Source of the DNA: Gimesia chilikensis
GTDB taxonomy: Bacteria; Planctomycetota; Planctomycetia; Planctomycetales; Planctomycetaceae
Reading direction: 5' to 3'
Length of the DNA stretch: 64,000 nucleotides
Assembly (NCBI RefSeq): GCF_008329715.1
Contig: NZ_VTSR01000022.1
Location: 186,001-250,000 of the forward strand
Shown here: positions 42,614-52,510 of the stretch, in pieces
How positions within the stretch are numbered: position 1 is the stretch's first letter
Layout: every line of letters starts with the position of its first letter
Program-made: the position numbers and the translations under genes
Notes under the pieces: model-generated
The model's database searches: none
Told to the model about the DNA's origin: nothing
What the model saw: only the letters and a program-made list of their open reading frames with translations

Positions 42614-44911
42614 TCAGTCTACTGGAAGGACCTGAATCGCATCTGCGTGCACATTACCATCGACACCCGTATTCGACATGATGACTTCGACAGGTTGCCC
42701 CTGTTTAAATTCGAAGGTACCCAGAGAGATAAAACCATGAGGCAGGGGTGGCTTGATTCGCTGGTTAATCTTCACGGTCTTGGTTTCATCGGCTGAGCGA
42801 ACTGTCACAGGCGTGTTCGTCGCCCGGTTTTCATGGTGACCATAAGCGAGGCGGACTTCGTATTTTCCGGTTTTAGCGACCTCAAATTTGAAGTGGATTT
42901 CCGCTTTTTTACCCTTCCCATGATAAACATAGTGGTTGCCGATATAACCCTTGAGGCCTTCACCTTTAGTCCACTTGCCAACGAACTGAACGTTTTCGTT
43001 TTCATCGTCGATGACCATCCCGGGGAGCGTTGCGGGATCGATGTAGGGATCAATCACCGGCGGTAATTCCTGAGAGTTTTCAGGTGTGTAAAACTTACCG
43101 TCGACTGTGTCACGCCGTTCGATACCCTTGCGGGCCATCAGTTTTTCCAGGTCTTTGTAATGGTCGGTATAAACAGCACGCGGTTGACAGTCTTTCTCAA
43201 CACAGACTGCAGCTGCTTTCCCGACGACTTCCCCCATCATTCCACCGGTCTTCATCACGCGTACTGTACCCAGCGCTTCATGCGTTACGCTGATGCAGCG
43301 TCCTGCCATGAACAGGTTAGGCACGTTCCGTGAGTAGAAGCAGCGGTACGGAATCGGATAGCCCCGCTTACGATCGACGCTGCGATCGAAGACGGCTTGT
43401 GAAATGAAAGGATCTTCTGGATACTTCTGCATGTACTGCTTCTTGGGGTAATGCAGATCGATAGACCAGGTGCTGGGAACGCATCCATCGGGAAAATCAA
43501 CTTTTGCGACGATATCTTTCCGACGCAGAATAACATCCCCCCGAAGCATACGAGATTCACGAGGACCGCCAATATAGGCCATCCAGGTCATCACGGCATT
43601 CTCGTGCTTGTCTTTGCCCCCTTTATTCTTCATCGCATTCCAGGCGCCATAGACTGCACGGAAATTCCAGTCCCGCATTGATTCCAGATCCTGAATGGGG
43701 TCTTTGTCAAAACCACTTTCCCAGAACCACTCGCCATGAAAGCGTTTCGGGTAGGGGAAATCGTCCATATTCAGATTGAGTGCCCATTCCAGGTCAGGGA
43801 AGGACTGAGGCTGTTCTGCTTCTTTCCAGGTCCACATGTTACTCATTCCCATGTGGCCTTTTTCGTGTGTGTAATAATCAGCGCCCGCGAGATAACCGAT
43901 TTCCGCATGACCGGTGCAGTCAGCAAACAGTTTGCCGCGAAACTCAGTCCGTTTACTGGTTTTGGTATTGAAAGCAGTGACGCTCTGAATGGCGTCTCCC
44001 TCTTTTTTGACTGCGAAGGCATGCGTGTTCAGGAAGAGGTCAATGTTTTTCTCAGCCCGCACGATGGCTTCTTTTTTCTTGTCTCCATACTCTTCATAGG
44101 TTCCGGGAGAGGCGGCGGCGGAATCAGCGAATTCGGCGATGATTTCACCGATATGCGGATATTTACCACGACGCACCAGTCCCTGTGCCCAGACACGCAC
44201 TTCAGAGCTTCCATTACCTCCCAGAACCGGACGATTCTGAATCAAGGCGACTTTACATCCCATACGAGCGGCTGAAATGGCAGCGCCCATGCCAGAGTAT
44301 CCCCCACCGACGACAACCAGATCGTAAGGCTCTGTCACTTCAGGTTCCGCAGGCAGCCCCAGCATGCTTTTACGCCACTGATCCATGGGAGAAAGATCAT
44401 TGGGGGGCTGGTAATTCAGATCTCGTGTAAACAGAATTGCATCGCATCGTCCCTCAAAACCGGTCAGATCATGTAAGGTGAGTTTGACTTCCGGTTTCGT
44501 AATCTCAACGGTACCGCCATCGTGCCAGAACCATTTGGCGCCTTTCGTACCGAATGTTTCTTTGAGTGGCTGTCCATCAATTTTCAACTGGAATCGGCCG
44601 GGAGATCCAGGCGCTTTCCAGGGAGCGACCCAGTCTTTAGTTCTGACCAGAACCCGATAGGTTCCCGTTTTCGGAAATTTCACCGTGGTCTCTGCATCAG
44701 CAACGGGCTGCCCTAACCCGTGAGCCAGCAGATAAGGGGACCCCATGATGTGAATGAATTGCGTATCGAGTTTCCAGCCGCCATGCTGGTTAAAACTCTC
44801 TGCTTCTACCAGCACGCCATTGGTTGGTTTCGTTTCGGCACGACTGATGGCGGGCAGCAATGTGATTGCTAAACCGGTGAGGATCAGAAGTGATTGAGGT
44901 AATAAGCGCAT
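42614..44911 (-). CDS. Exported FAD-dependent oxidoreductase with flanking beta-sandwich modules
   Basis: 765 residues from the ATG at 44911 (AGGAG upstream, then signal peptide MRLLPQSLLILTGLAITL ending near ISRAE); the 39-residue upstream extension is not supported. Three parts: an N-terminal carbohydrate-binding-like sandwich (about 27-150, VEAESFNQHGGWKL); an FAD_oxidored-type domain starting YDLVVVGGGYSGMGAAISAA (about 190) with VLGGNGSSEVRVW and the second FAD segment FMAGRCISVTHEALGTVRVM; and a C-terminal golvesin-like sandwich (about 640-765). Exported enzymes of this type are abundant in planctomycetes; the substrate is unknown, though the modules suggest a glycan. Confidence 0.85.
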   Translation of the reverse strand: MRLLPQSLLILTGLAITLLPAISRAETKPTNGVLVEAESFNQHGGWKLDTQFIHIMGSPYLLAHGLGQPVADAETTVKFPKTGTYRVLVRTKDWVAPWKAPGSPGRFQLKIDGQPLKETFGTKGAKWFWHDGGTVEITKPEVKLTLHDLTGFEGRCDAILFTRDLNYQPPNDLSPMDQWRKSMLGLPAEPEVTEPYDLVVVGGGYSGMGAAISAARMGCKVALIQNRPVLGGNGSSEVRVWAQGLVRRGKYPHIGEIIAEFADSAAASPGTYEEYGDKKKEAIVRAEKNIDLFLNTHAFAVKKEGDAIQSVTAFNTKTSKRTEFRGKLFADCTGHAEIGYLAGADYYTHEKGHMGMSNMWTWKEAEQPQSFPDLEWALNLNMDDFPYPKRFHGEWFWESGFDKDPIQDLESMRDWNFRAVYGAWNAMKNKGGKDKHENAVMTWMAYIGGPRESRMLRGDVILRRKDIVAKVDFPDGCVPSTWSIDLHYPKKQYMQKYPEDPFISQAVFDRSVDRKRGYPIPYRCFYSRNVPNLFMAGRCISVTHEALGTVRVMKTGGMMGEVVGKAAAVCVEKDCQPRAVYTDHYKDLEKLMARKGIERRDTVDGKFYTPENSQELPPVIDPYIDPATLPGMVIDDENENVQFVGKWTKGEGLKGYIGNHYVYHGKGKKAEIHFKFEVAKTGKYEVRLAYGHHENRATNTPVTVRSADETKTVKINQRIKPPLPHGFISLGTFEFKQGQPVEVIMSNTGVDGNVHADAIQVLPVD

Positions 44912-45071
44912 ACTGCCTGACTCCTGTCGTAAATTCACTGAGGGCTTGCTCAGAGCTATGTGAACGGACAAACTCCGTAAATTGATAGACCAAAGCAGAT
45001 TATAAGCCCCAGACGGAATCAATTGCAAACCGACAATGCGACGAATTCAGTCACCAGAGTGTTACATAACC

Positions 45072-46007
45072 TTATTTACTAAGGGCGTGATCTCCCAGGA
45101 ACTGCAGGAGTTCTGCATCAGAAACAGCACGGGGATCGCTGAGTGTTTTTCCGCTGAGTCCTGCAGGAATTTGAGGGCGTCGAAACTGAACATAGTCAAT
45201 ACCCGCGACCAGATCGGGGCGACCGTTCTTAATGACCTGCGTATTTTGCTGTAATGGCTGTAAGCGGGATGCGGTACTGTAATCGGTGTAGACCGTCAGT
45301 CCTACCTGAAGTTCTGTGGGCATGTCAGTTCGACGATACCGCTGATGGATATTCCAGTTTCCATCAGGAGTCTTTTTCAGCAGTATGAAATCATCACCGA
45401 TCCGGGCAATCTGAATCTGAGCCATCGGTGTGCCTGCATTCGTAACAGCGAGTTTCGAGCGACTGTTGACGGTCGTCTTGACTTCGAACTGATAGCTTCC
45501 TGGACGATTGGCTGCACCTAGTGAAAGAAAGATGTAGTTTTCTCCACCCGGTTTCCAGGTTTGCGGAGTGATCTGTCGCGGGGTCCGAATCATAAGTCCT
45601 GCCAGTGAATAATTGCTGCGCGGAGCACCATCTCCCCCCCGCCGGGCGACGCGAATCTGGGATGTGACGACAAAGTCTCCCTTAATCTGTTTGTAGACCA
45701 GAATTCCCCGGTAATCCATATACCAGGTGCTGCTGTAAGGCATCATGACCATCCAGCCCTTACGGGTTTGCGAAATGTCAAACCGTTCCAGTTGGTCGGC
45801 GTTTGTCTGTTCGGTTTCAAAGATGCGCTTCCAGTCTTTGAGTGTGGAAGGATCATCAAAGTCATCGCTGAGTGACTGCAGATCATCTTTAGTGTTGTTT
45901 CGGGACTGGGCCTGGGTGTTGGAAATGAAATTCGTTGCCATCAGGAGGCTGATAAGCATCCAGTAAAGCAGGCGGGCATTTCCAGTTTGCGATTTTCGCA
46001 TGTTCAT
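45072..46007 (-). CDS. Exported beta-sandwich (DUF1349/laminin-G-like) protein
   Basis: 311 residues from the ATG at 46007; the longer frame runs into the divergent promoter. A signal peptide is present (LLYWMLISLLMATNFISNTQA). The mature part begins LSDDFDDPSTLKDWKRIFE and continues with strands typical of concanavalin-like sandwiches: GDFVVTSQIRVARRGGDG, YSLAGLMIRTPRQI, YIFLSLGAANRPGSYQFEV, LQVGLTVYTDY. These match the pattern of DUF1349-like carbohydrate-binding domains. No catalytic residues can be named. Divergent from the ECF sigma factor gene. Confidence 0.7.
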   Translation of the reverse strand: MNMRKSQTGNARLLYWMLISLLMATNFISNTQAQSRNNTKDDLQSLSDDFDDPSTLKDWKRIFETEQTNADQLERFDISQTRKGWMVMMPYSSTWYMDYRGILVYKQIKGDFVVTSQIRVARRGGDGAPRSNYSLAGLMIRTPRQITPQTWKPGGENYIFLSLGAANRPGSYQFEVKTTVNSRSKLAVTNAGTPMAQIQIARIGDDFILLKKTPDGNWNIHQRYRRTDMPTELQVGLTVYTDYSTASRLQPLQQNTQVIKNGRPDLVAGIDYVQFRRPQIPAGLSGKTLSDPRAVSDAELLQFLGDHALSK

Positions 46008-46163
46008 TCTCTCTGTCGAAGGGGACACGATATACCGGCTCAGAAAACATCTCTTTGTTCTCGCTTTGTCGTTCAAGTCTCTGCAGGAGATTCGACAGCA
46101 AATATGAAGTTGCGACAAAATTTGTGAAAATACTTCTGTTTCACGGAAAAGCGGTCTAAGCTG

Positions 46164-46190
46164 TTGCACCGTCTCAGCATACGATATAAT
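46164..46190 (+). promoter_or_regulatory. Likely promoter of the ECF sigma factor gene
   Basis: TTGCAC (46164-46169), 15-base spacer, perfect TATAAT (46185-46190). Transcription would start near 46197, about 40 bases before the ATG at 46236. The short spacer lowers certainty. Confidence 0.45.
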
Positions 46191-46235
46191 TCAGTGTTCC
46201 CGGACAGAGTTTCATTTTCAGGAAAACAGTCGCGA

Positions 46236-46853
46236 ATGTCTTTAATCGAAGAGACTGTCACACAGTGGATCGATCAGTTAAAAACGGGCGATGCGCGCGC
46301 TGCGCAGCGGCTGTGGGAGTCCTATTTTCTGGAAATGGTGGAAGTGGCTCGCAAAAAGCTGCAGGGGGCACCACGCGCCGTGGCTGATGAAGAAGATGTC
46401 GCGCTCAGTGCTTTTAAAAGTTTTTGTCTGGGAGCGCAGAATGGCCGCTTTTCACAGGTCACCGATCGAGAAAACCTGTGGCCGCTCCTGGTGGCAATTA
46501 CCTCGCATAAGTCCGTTGACCTGATACGCCATGAGAATCGGAAAAAACGGGGAGGCAGTGGTGCCAGCGGCACAGAGTCGGAACGCAACAAACAAAGTTC
46601 TCCCGTTGATTTTGAGCAGATTATTCAGAGTCAACCTTCCCCGGAATTCACTGTCCAACTGGCCGAGGAACTGGAACGCCTGCTCGATTTATTGGACAAA
46701 ACCGGCGATTCGACCTTAAGACAGGTTGCGTTAGCCAAAATGGAAGGGGAAACTACAACTGAAATTGCCGAACAGCTGGGTTGTGCCCGTCGTACGATTG
46801 AACGGAAGCTTCAGCTGATTACCCGTCTTTGGCAAGAGGATTGCAATTTGTGA
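46236..46853 (+). CDS. ECF-family RNA polymerase sigma factor (planctomycete type)
   Basis: 205 residues from the ATG at 46236, with AGGAAA upstream; the in-frame extension to 46164 covers the promoter. Sigma region 2: AAQRLWESYFLEMVEVARKKL, EDVALSAFKSFCLGAQ and RENLWPLLVAITSHKSVDLIRHE. Region 4: RQVALAKMEGETTTEIAEQLGCARRTIERKLQLI, a clear helix-turn-helix. It matches the sigma70-ECF group (PF07638) enlarged in planctomycetes and often linked to Ser/Thr kinases. Its stop overlaps the kinase start in a GTGA, so the two are translationally coupled and probably form one signalling unit. Confidence 0.92.
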   Translation: MSLIEETVTQWIDQLKTGDARAAQRLWESYFLEMVEVARKKLQGAPRAVADEEDVALSAFKSFCLGAQNGRFSQVTDRENLWPLLVAITSHKSVDLIRHENRKKRGGSGASGTESERNKQSSPVDFEQIIQSQPSPEFTVQLAEELERLLDLLDKTGDSTLRQVALAKMEGETTTEIAEQLGCARRTIERKLQLITRLWQEDCNL

Positions 46854-49390
46854 AGTCGCGAAATGGAACAGATTTCGAACAGCTCCCTTCAGATCTGATG
46901 CTCAAAATCAATCAGTTGTGTGACCAGTTCGAAACAGAGCTCAGGCAGGGAGATCTACCATCAATTACAGATTGGCTGGATCATGTTGCCGTCGAATATC
47001 GCGAAGTAATTCTAAAAGAACTGATACCGCTGGAAATCGAACACCGGATTCAGACTGGTGACATACCGCAGGTCAGCGACTATCTGCAGCCGTTTCCCCT
47101 GCTGGACCAGGACTGGTTATCGGAAACGATTGCAACCGCCAGAGCTGAACTGAAATCTGCAAAAGCGAACGATCTGTCATCAGGCGCTCAGGGAAATTCC
47201 ATAGAGTCCTACAGGGAGCGGATTATTCAGTCCGGGGTCCTGGCTGCCTCTGAACTGACCGAAATTCTCGAAACGGCTGAATCACTTTCGTCTGCAGATG
47301 AAATGGCAGAGTTGCTGACTCAGTCTGGTCGACTTACGACATATCAGAGTCAGATGCTGCTTGAACCGGAATGCCGTCCGTTGTTGATTGGCGAATATCT
47401 GATTCTGGAACCGATCAGCTCAGGGGGCATGGGGACGGTTTATAAAGCCATTCATCGGCGGATGAAACGGATTGTGGCGCTCAAAGTAATTCGTGCGGAT
47501 CTGGATCAGAATCCGGAACGGCTGAAGCGATTCGAGCGAGAAGTGCAGACCGCCGCGCGCCTGTCTCATCCCCATATTGTAACCGCTTACGATGCAGGGG
47601 AATCACAGGGGATCCATTATCTGATCTGCGAATACATCGATGGTGAGAGCCTCACTCAACTGGTACGGGAATCGGGACCGCTTGATTTTGCAGACGCGTT
47701 ACATTGTCTGCAGCAGATCGCGGAAGGTTTGAATTATGCCCATTCCCAGGGAGTGATTCATCGGGATATAAAGCCAGCGAATATTTTAGTCGATGATCAG
47801 GGAGATCTGAAAATCCTGGATATGGGGCTGGCCCGCCTGCAGGAATCATCAGCGGACATTCTCACCAACGGAGAACAGACTGAACTCACCTCCAGTCAGA
47901 TTTTCATGGGCACTATCGATTACATGGCCCCCGAGCAGGCACGGAATACCAGGTTAGCCGACCATCGCTCTGATATTTACAGTCTCGGTTGCACATTCTA
48001 TTTCCTGCTGACAGGGAAACCCGTTTACTCCGGGGAGACGACAGTCGAGCGGATACTCGCGCACAAGGAACAGCCGATCCCTCGCCTGTCGAGCATCTGC
48101 AACCAGGTGCCAACGGACTTTGATGAGATCTTTTCAAAGATGCTGGCCAAGGAACCTGACGAGCGTTATTCGAGCGTGAGCGATTTATTGCAGGACCTGC
48201 ATAATTTCAATCTCAGCTACGATGCAGAGCAGACAGCTATGCTCCCCGCTGCTGAGTCTGCTGATTTCCAGACAGAGGCAACGACTGCAGCAGAAGCCTG
48301 GGCCAGTCAGACGACCAGGGAGCAGCCCGCGGTATCCGATTATACGGTGATGGCTGGAACCACTGTGCCACACCAGGCACCTCCTGCAGGCAGACGGCGT
48401 GGCTTGATCTGGGGGGGCGCTGCGGTCGCAGCAGCAGTACTGCTTATGTTCCTGTTCAGGAATCCGCAACGTCAGTTGGCAGAAGACTCGACTGCTGGTC
48501 CTCTGGAGACGACTCCAGGTCAGTCGGGTCAGCTCGATGCCGGAACGATTCAGGCAGAGTATGCAAAACAGGTTCAATTGCCTGCTCAGACCAGTGAGAA
48601 AATCTCTGGCGGTCCTGAGCCGGTGATGCTCAATCTGACTTTGATTCCTCCCGGCGAGTTCGTTATGGGAACGGATGAATCAGATCCGATTGCCTATGAC
48701 GCGCCAACACATCCTGTGAAACTGACACGCCCGTTTTATATCGGGACGACTGAAGTGTCGAATCAGTTGTTCCAGAGTTTCGTTGATGAAACCAGCTATC
48801 GCACAGATGCAGAACGGGCTGGCGGGTACGGAATGACTGGTGGCAGCTGGAATCGGTCGGGAAATTATTACTGGAATAATCTCGGCGAGCTACCTGTGCA
48901 GAAAACTGCGCCGGCCGTCAATATCAGCTGGAATGATGCAGTCGCGTTTTGTGAATGGCTCTCACGAAAGACGGGGGCTATTTATCGGCTTCCCACTGAG
49001 GCGGAATGGGAGTACGCCTGCCGGGCGGGGACACAAACCCCCTGGTTTTTTGGGGATAGCCCCGAGGGTATGGCGCAGTATGCGTGGTTCCAGGGGAATG
49101 CTGAAGGTAAAGTATATCCTGCGAAACAGAAGCAGCCCAACCCATTCGGACTCTATGACATGTATGGTAATGAGTGGGAGTGGTGCCAGGACTTCTATGC
49201 CGCCGACTATTACCGCAGCTCTCCCTCCGAAAACCCGACAGGTCCCACAGAAGGCAGCGAACGGGTACGTCGTGGGGGCGGCTTTCAACAGCCCGCTGCC
49301 CAGATGACTTCTTATATTCGCGGTCATGGACCACCAGAGACACCTTCGCGCGGTGCATTCAGGGTGGTCCGGGAAATCCCCGTTGACTAA
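46850..49390 (+). CDS. Ser/Thr protein kinase fused to a sulfatase-modifying-factor-like domain
   Basis: 846 residues from the GTG at 46850, which overlaps the sigma-factor TGA; AGAGGA at 46834-46839 is suitably placed. An N-terminal helical region (about 10-170) precedes the kinase: YLILEPISSGGMGTVYKA (about 183-200), ALKVI, catalytic VIHRDIKPANIL (about 303), DMG in place of DFG (KILDMGLARL), and MGTIDYMAPEQA. One membrane helix (about 517-538, GLIWGGAAVAAAVLLMFLF) separates an extracytoplasmic C-terminal domain (about 597-844). That domain is of the FGE/SUMF1 fold: LIPPGEFVMGT, PTEAEWEYACRAGT, GNEWEWCQDFY and RVRRGGGFQ. The segment after RRGGGF lacks the cysteine pair of true formylglycine-generating enzymes, so it is probably a binding module. 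Confidence 0.9.
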   Translation: MKSRNGTDFEQLPSDLMLKINQLCDQFETELRQGDLPSITDWLDHVAVEYREVILKELIPLEIEHRIQTGDIPQVSDYLQPFPLLDQDWLSETIATARAELKSAKANDLSSGAQGNSIESYRERIIQSGVLAASELTEILETAESLSSADEMAELLTQSGRLTTYQSQMLLEPECRPLLIGEYLILEPISSGGMGTVYKAIHRRMKRIVALKVIRADLDQNPERLKRFEREVQTAARLSHPHIVTAYDAGESQGIHYLICEYIDGESLTQLVRESGPLDFADALHCLQQIAEGLNYAHSQGVIHRDIKPANILVDDQGDLKILDMGLARLQESSADILTNGEQTELTSSQIFMGTIDYMAPEQARNTRLADHRSDIYSLGCTFYFLLTGKPVYSGETTVERILAHKEQPIPRLSSICNQVPTDFDEIFSKMLAKEPDERYSSVSDLLQDLHNFNLSYDAEQTAMLPAAESADFQTEATTAAEAWASQTTREQPAVSDYTVMAGTTVPHQAPPAGRRRGLIWGGAAVAAAVLLMFLFRNPQRQLAEDSTAGPLETTPGQSGQLDAGTIQAEYAKQVQLPAQTSEKISGGPEPVMLNLTLIPPGEFVMGTDESDPIAYDAPTHPVKLTRPFYIGTTEVSNQLFQSFVDETSYRTDAERAGGYGMTGGSWNRSGNYYWNNLGELPVQKTAPAVNISWNDAVAFCEWLSRKTGAIYRLPTEAEWEYACRAGTQTPWFFGDSPEGMAQYAWFQGNAEGKVYPAKQKQPNPFGLYDMYGNEWEWCQDFYAADYYRSSPSENPTGPTEGSERVRRGGGFQQPAAQMTSYIRGHGPPETPSRGAFRVVREIPVD

Positions 49391-49399
49391 AGGTTTTAA

Positions 49400-50767
49400 C
49401 TAGCGTGTTTCCGTCGGTTCAACAAAACCTTCCACGGGACGTTCACGGTAGATCCGCTCGCGAAAGTTACCCAGGAAACGCCAGAGCTTCGGCTGGGACA
49501 GATTCACCTCTGCCATCACCAGTGTGCCCCAGTCTTTGCCGATCGAGAGCATCTTGCCTTCCTTGTCGATGATCGTTGTTTTCATCCAGTCTCGGTCGGG
49601 ATCGGTGTAGGTGCTGGTGACGAGAAAGACCTGATTTTCGATGGCACGTGCCTTGGCGAGTGTCGGATTGCCGCCCCAGATCGGCATGGCAATGACTTCA
49701 GCCCCATTGTTGGCCAGGTTCCGGGCCACTTCAGGGAAATGAACATCCCAGCAGATCATCATTCCCAGTTTCCCGAAGCGGGTGTCAAATACCGGATATT
49801 CTTTCCCTGGCGAGATTCCGTGCTCAATTTCTTCACGGGGAAGACAGACTTTCCGATATTTACCCACCAGCTTCCCATCAGGGCCGATCAAAGCCGCTGT
49901 GTTATAAACGAGGTCTCCCGATTGTTCCAGCAGGCCTGCCACAATATACAGATTAAAATCCTTCGCGAGTTTGCCGAAATATTCGGTTGAAGGGCCGGGG
50001 ACCGGTTCAGCCACATCTGCGTAATCCAGGCCTGTGCCGCACATGGTGAGACACTCCGGAAGACAGATCAGGTCAGCCTGTTTCTTACCTGCTTCTGCGA
50101 TCAGCGGAGCGAACTGTTGGCAGTTCTCCATCGCTGACTTTCCATTGCGAGGACGCAAATGAGCGGATGCCAGTCGGATGATTCGCTGCGCGGGAGCAGC
50201 TTCCGGATTCAATTCCGGCAGACTCCACAGAACGCGTCCCTGACCGGCCCAGCGGAGATGCAGTTCTACTTTGGCTTGTGTCGCCTCTGTCGGGACCGGA
50301 TACACGTCAGTTACTTCGGTCCAGCCTGCTTTGTTGGTATTTCCATCTGCGGGGAATACGGGTCTCACTCTGTCATCGGCACCCTGGACGCGCGAAGGAA
50401 TCAGATTCCCTTTTTCATCGAGCCATGTGATTTTGACGACTGCATTGCGACGCGGAACAGACAGTCCTTCGGTTTTTCTCCAGACATGAAAACGATATCC
50501 CTGTCCTCCCTTGACCGGGAATGTTTTTACCCAAGCTCCATGCGATTCTGTCTGGTCGGGTGCAGCAGAGATTGCCAGCGCCCCTTTACCATCGAAGGAA
50601 CCCTGGGGGAGATAGTTGAACTCCGGCTTGACCGGTTCGCGCATCGCGATCTGTTGCCAGCCCTCAGGGACGGGCTCACCTGCTGATATTGAAGTGCTCT
50701 GCAGCAATAGAGTCAGCAGAATTCCCAACAGTAAGGAGATAGACGGTGACTTAAGGGAAGAATTCAT
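49400..50767 (-). CDS. Exported nitrilase-family hydrolase with N-terminal beta-sandwich
   Basis: 455 residues. The signal peptide (LKSPSISLLLGILLTLLLQS) implies export. Residues about 36-190 look like a carbohydrate-binding-type sandwich (GAWVKTFPVKGGQGYRFHVW). The nitrilase fold starts near 195 (IIRLASAHLRPRNGKS) with catalytic triad residues E238 (LPECLT), K306 (YRKVCLPREE) and C339 (MMICWDVHFPEVARN). It hydrolyses a carbon-nitrogen bond, amide or nitrile, substrate unknown. Last gene of the GNAT-GlpD-nitrilase run, 17 bases after glpD, and only 9 bases from the convergent kinase gene. Confidence 0.87.
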   Translation of the reverse strand: MNSSLKSPSISLLLGILLTLLLQSTSISAGEPVPEGWQQIAMREPVKPEFNYLPQGSFDGKGALAISAAPDQTESHGAWVKTFPVKGGQGYRFHVWRKTEGLSVPRRNAVVKITWLDEKGNLIPSRVQGADDRVRPVFPADGNTNKAGWTEVTDVYPVPTEATQAKVELHLRWAGQGRVLWSLPELNPEAAPAQRIIRLASAHLRPRNGKSAMENCQQFAPLIAEAGKKQADLICLPECLTMCGTGLDYADVAEPVPGPSTEYFGKLAKDFNLYIVAGLLEQSGDLVYNTAALIGPDGKLVGKYRKVCLPREEIEHGISPGKEYPVFDTRFGKLGMMICWDVHFPEVARNLANNGAEVIAMPIWGGNPTLAKARAIENQVFLVTSTYTDPDRDWMKTTIIDKEGKMLSIGKDWGTLVMAEVNLSQPKLWRFLGNFRERIYRERPVEGFVEPTETR

Positions 50768-50784
50768 GAGAAGACCTTTCGGTT

Positions 50785-52488
50785 TTACGTTGTAACAACC
50801 GCTTTACCGTAAAATTGATCAAGGTGCGTTTTGTAAGATTGTATCAGATCAGGAGTCTGCTCAGGTAACACTTTACCGGCTGCAACAAGGCATTCTGTGA
50901 GATCGTCTAATGTCTCTTCCTTGAGTGTTTCGGAGAAGATCAGCATTAAACGACGTTCGACAAGGTCGCCTAAAGTTTCTGCCCACTCATGCTCAATGGT
51001 CCAGGCAACATACTGGCGTGGCAGCGAAGTCCCCCGGATCAGTTCCGGAGAAAACTCGGGGAGCGAATCGAGTATCTCCTCCAGGTAGGTTCCCTGTAGC
51101 GTCCAAAGTGCCTTGATGCTGTCCCGGGGGAGCGAGTATTTTTCGGCAAGACGATCCAGTTCCGTGTTGAAAATGGACTCTGTCTGCGGGTAGCCTTCTG
51201 CTCCGGGAACCAGGCGGGTTTTGGATTGTGAGAAATAACTTTTTCCCAGTTTGCGCAGGATCCGATCAGAAACTTTTTCGGCAAAGGCCCGCCAGGAAGT
51301 CAATTTGCCTCCGACCAATGTGACAATCCAGCCAAAGGGACCTTCGTAATCTTTGAGCGAATGATCGCGGGAGATCGAGGCGGCTTTCCCCTGTGGCTGA
51401 TAAGGCAGAGGACGAACACCACTGTAATGCAGATTGATATCATCGAGGGTCAGTTCGACCTGGGGAAAAACCATGTTGACCATCTCTACCAGGTATTTCA
51501 GTTCCTCCGGACTCGCGGTGACATCCAGCGGATTACCCTCCACGCGAACATCGGTCGTGCCGATCAAGGTGGAGTCGCCAAAGGGGAGAATGAAAACCAG
51601 TCGACCATCGCTGGCTTCGGAATAGACAGCTTGTGTGCCCAGCGCCTCACGCAGCCCAGGGTGAAACGAAATGATGTGACTACCCTTGGTTCCCCCCATC
51701 AGACGGGGGGACGGTACATCCATCTGTTCCAGCGTCAGATCACCACAGGCCCCCGAAGCGTTGACGATAACGGTTGGAACGAATTCACTTTCAGGTTGTG
51801 CGTCCGCATGCAGATTGCGAATCACCGCGGTCCGCTCTTTGAGCCTGACCTGGTGGTAGGTCAGCAGTTCGAATTCGATGCCTTTCTCACGGGCAATACG
51901 CTGACAATCATGCAGCAGCGCGACGACGAAGCGTTCGGGAAATCGCATTTGTGCATCAGAATAGCAGGCCATCCAGCGGAATTTGGACGCATTGATTTGA
52001 GGAAGTCCCGTTTCCCCGACATTATGAACGGAATGGCGAGGGAGATTTCCCTTTGATGCAAACCAGTCGTAGAGGGTCAGTCCGATGTTGACCAGATACA
52101 GTCCGCGTTCTGAAGAGAAATTCAAATGCGAGGTCAGCCAGGGAACGCCCGGCACACGGAAGCCACTCAGAAACCGCAGCCCGGAAGAGGGGATTCCCGA
52201 TGCCCGATGAGACAGGGGAATTGCAAAACGCAGGGGCTTAACCAGGTGGGGAGCCAGGTTCAACAGGATGCCCCGTTCGTGAACCGATTCACTTACGAGT
52301 GAAAAATCGCCATATTCCAGATACCTGAGTCCACCATGAATCAAGCGGGATGATTTCGACGTCGCCCCCTGTGAGAGATCTCCCTGATCGACGATCGTCA
52401 CCGGCATATCGTTGAGCAGCAGTTCCCTGGCGATCGCGACGCCATTGATGCCGGCTCCGAGGATGAGTGCCCGCTCTGATTGATTCAT
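50785..52488 (-). CDS. glpD: Glycerol-3-phosphate dehydrogenase (FAD, GlpD type)
   Basis: 567 residues, typical GlpD length. Oxidises glycerol-3-phosphate to dihydroxyacetone phosphate at the membrane, passing electrons to quinone. FAD-binding N-terminus ALILGAGINGVAIARELLL, then GATSKSSRLIHGGLRYLEYGDF, a GlpD hallmark; later VVNASGACGDL, GGTKGSHII, PFGDSTLIGTTD and YSGVRPLPY. The C-terminal helical domain includes TIEHEWAETLGDLVERRLML. Starts 22 bases after the GNAT gene. No glycerol kinase or transporter is adjacent. Confidence 0.93.
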   Translation of the reverse strand: MNQSERALILGAGINGVAIARELLLNDMPVTIVDQGDLSQGATSKSSRLIHGGLRYLEYGDFSLVSESVHERGILLNLAPHLVKPLRFAIPLSHRASGIPSSGLRFLSGFRVPGVPWLTSHLNFSSERGLYLVNIGLTLYDWFASKGNLPRHSVHNVGETGLPQINASKFRWMACYSDAQMRFPERFVVALLHDCQRIAREKGIEFELLTYHQVRLKERTAVIRNLHADAQPESEFVPTVIVNASGACGDLTLEQMDVPSPRLMGGTKGSHIISFHPGLREALGTQAVYSEASDGRLVFILPFGDSTLIGTTDVRVEGNPLDVTASPEELKYLVEMVNMVFPQVELTLDDINLHYSGVRPLPYQPQGKAASISRDHSLKDYEGPFGWIVTLVGGKLTSWRAFAEKVSDRILRKLGKSYFSQSKTRLVPGAEGYPQTESIFNTELDRLAEKYSLPRDSIKALWTLQGTYLEEILDSLPEFSPELIRGTSLPRQYVAWTIEHEWAETLGDLVERRLMLIFSETLKEETLDDLTECLVAAGKVLPEQTPDLIQSYKTHLDQFYGKAVVTT

Positions 52489-52510
52489 TGAGGTTGTTCC
52501 TGCCTGAAGT

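Noticed and set aside
46164-46235. 24-codon N-terminal extension of the sigma factor
   Set aside because: It covers the TATAAT promoter element and has no sigma-factor homology; the ATG at 46236 has a better ribosome binding site.
48640-49380. Active formylglycine-generating enzyme domain for the sulfatase at 58257
   Set aside because: The RRGGGF segment lacks the following cysteine pair of true FGE, and the domain is fused to a kinase behind a membrane helix, so a binding role is more likely.
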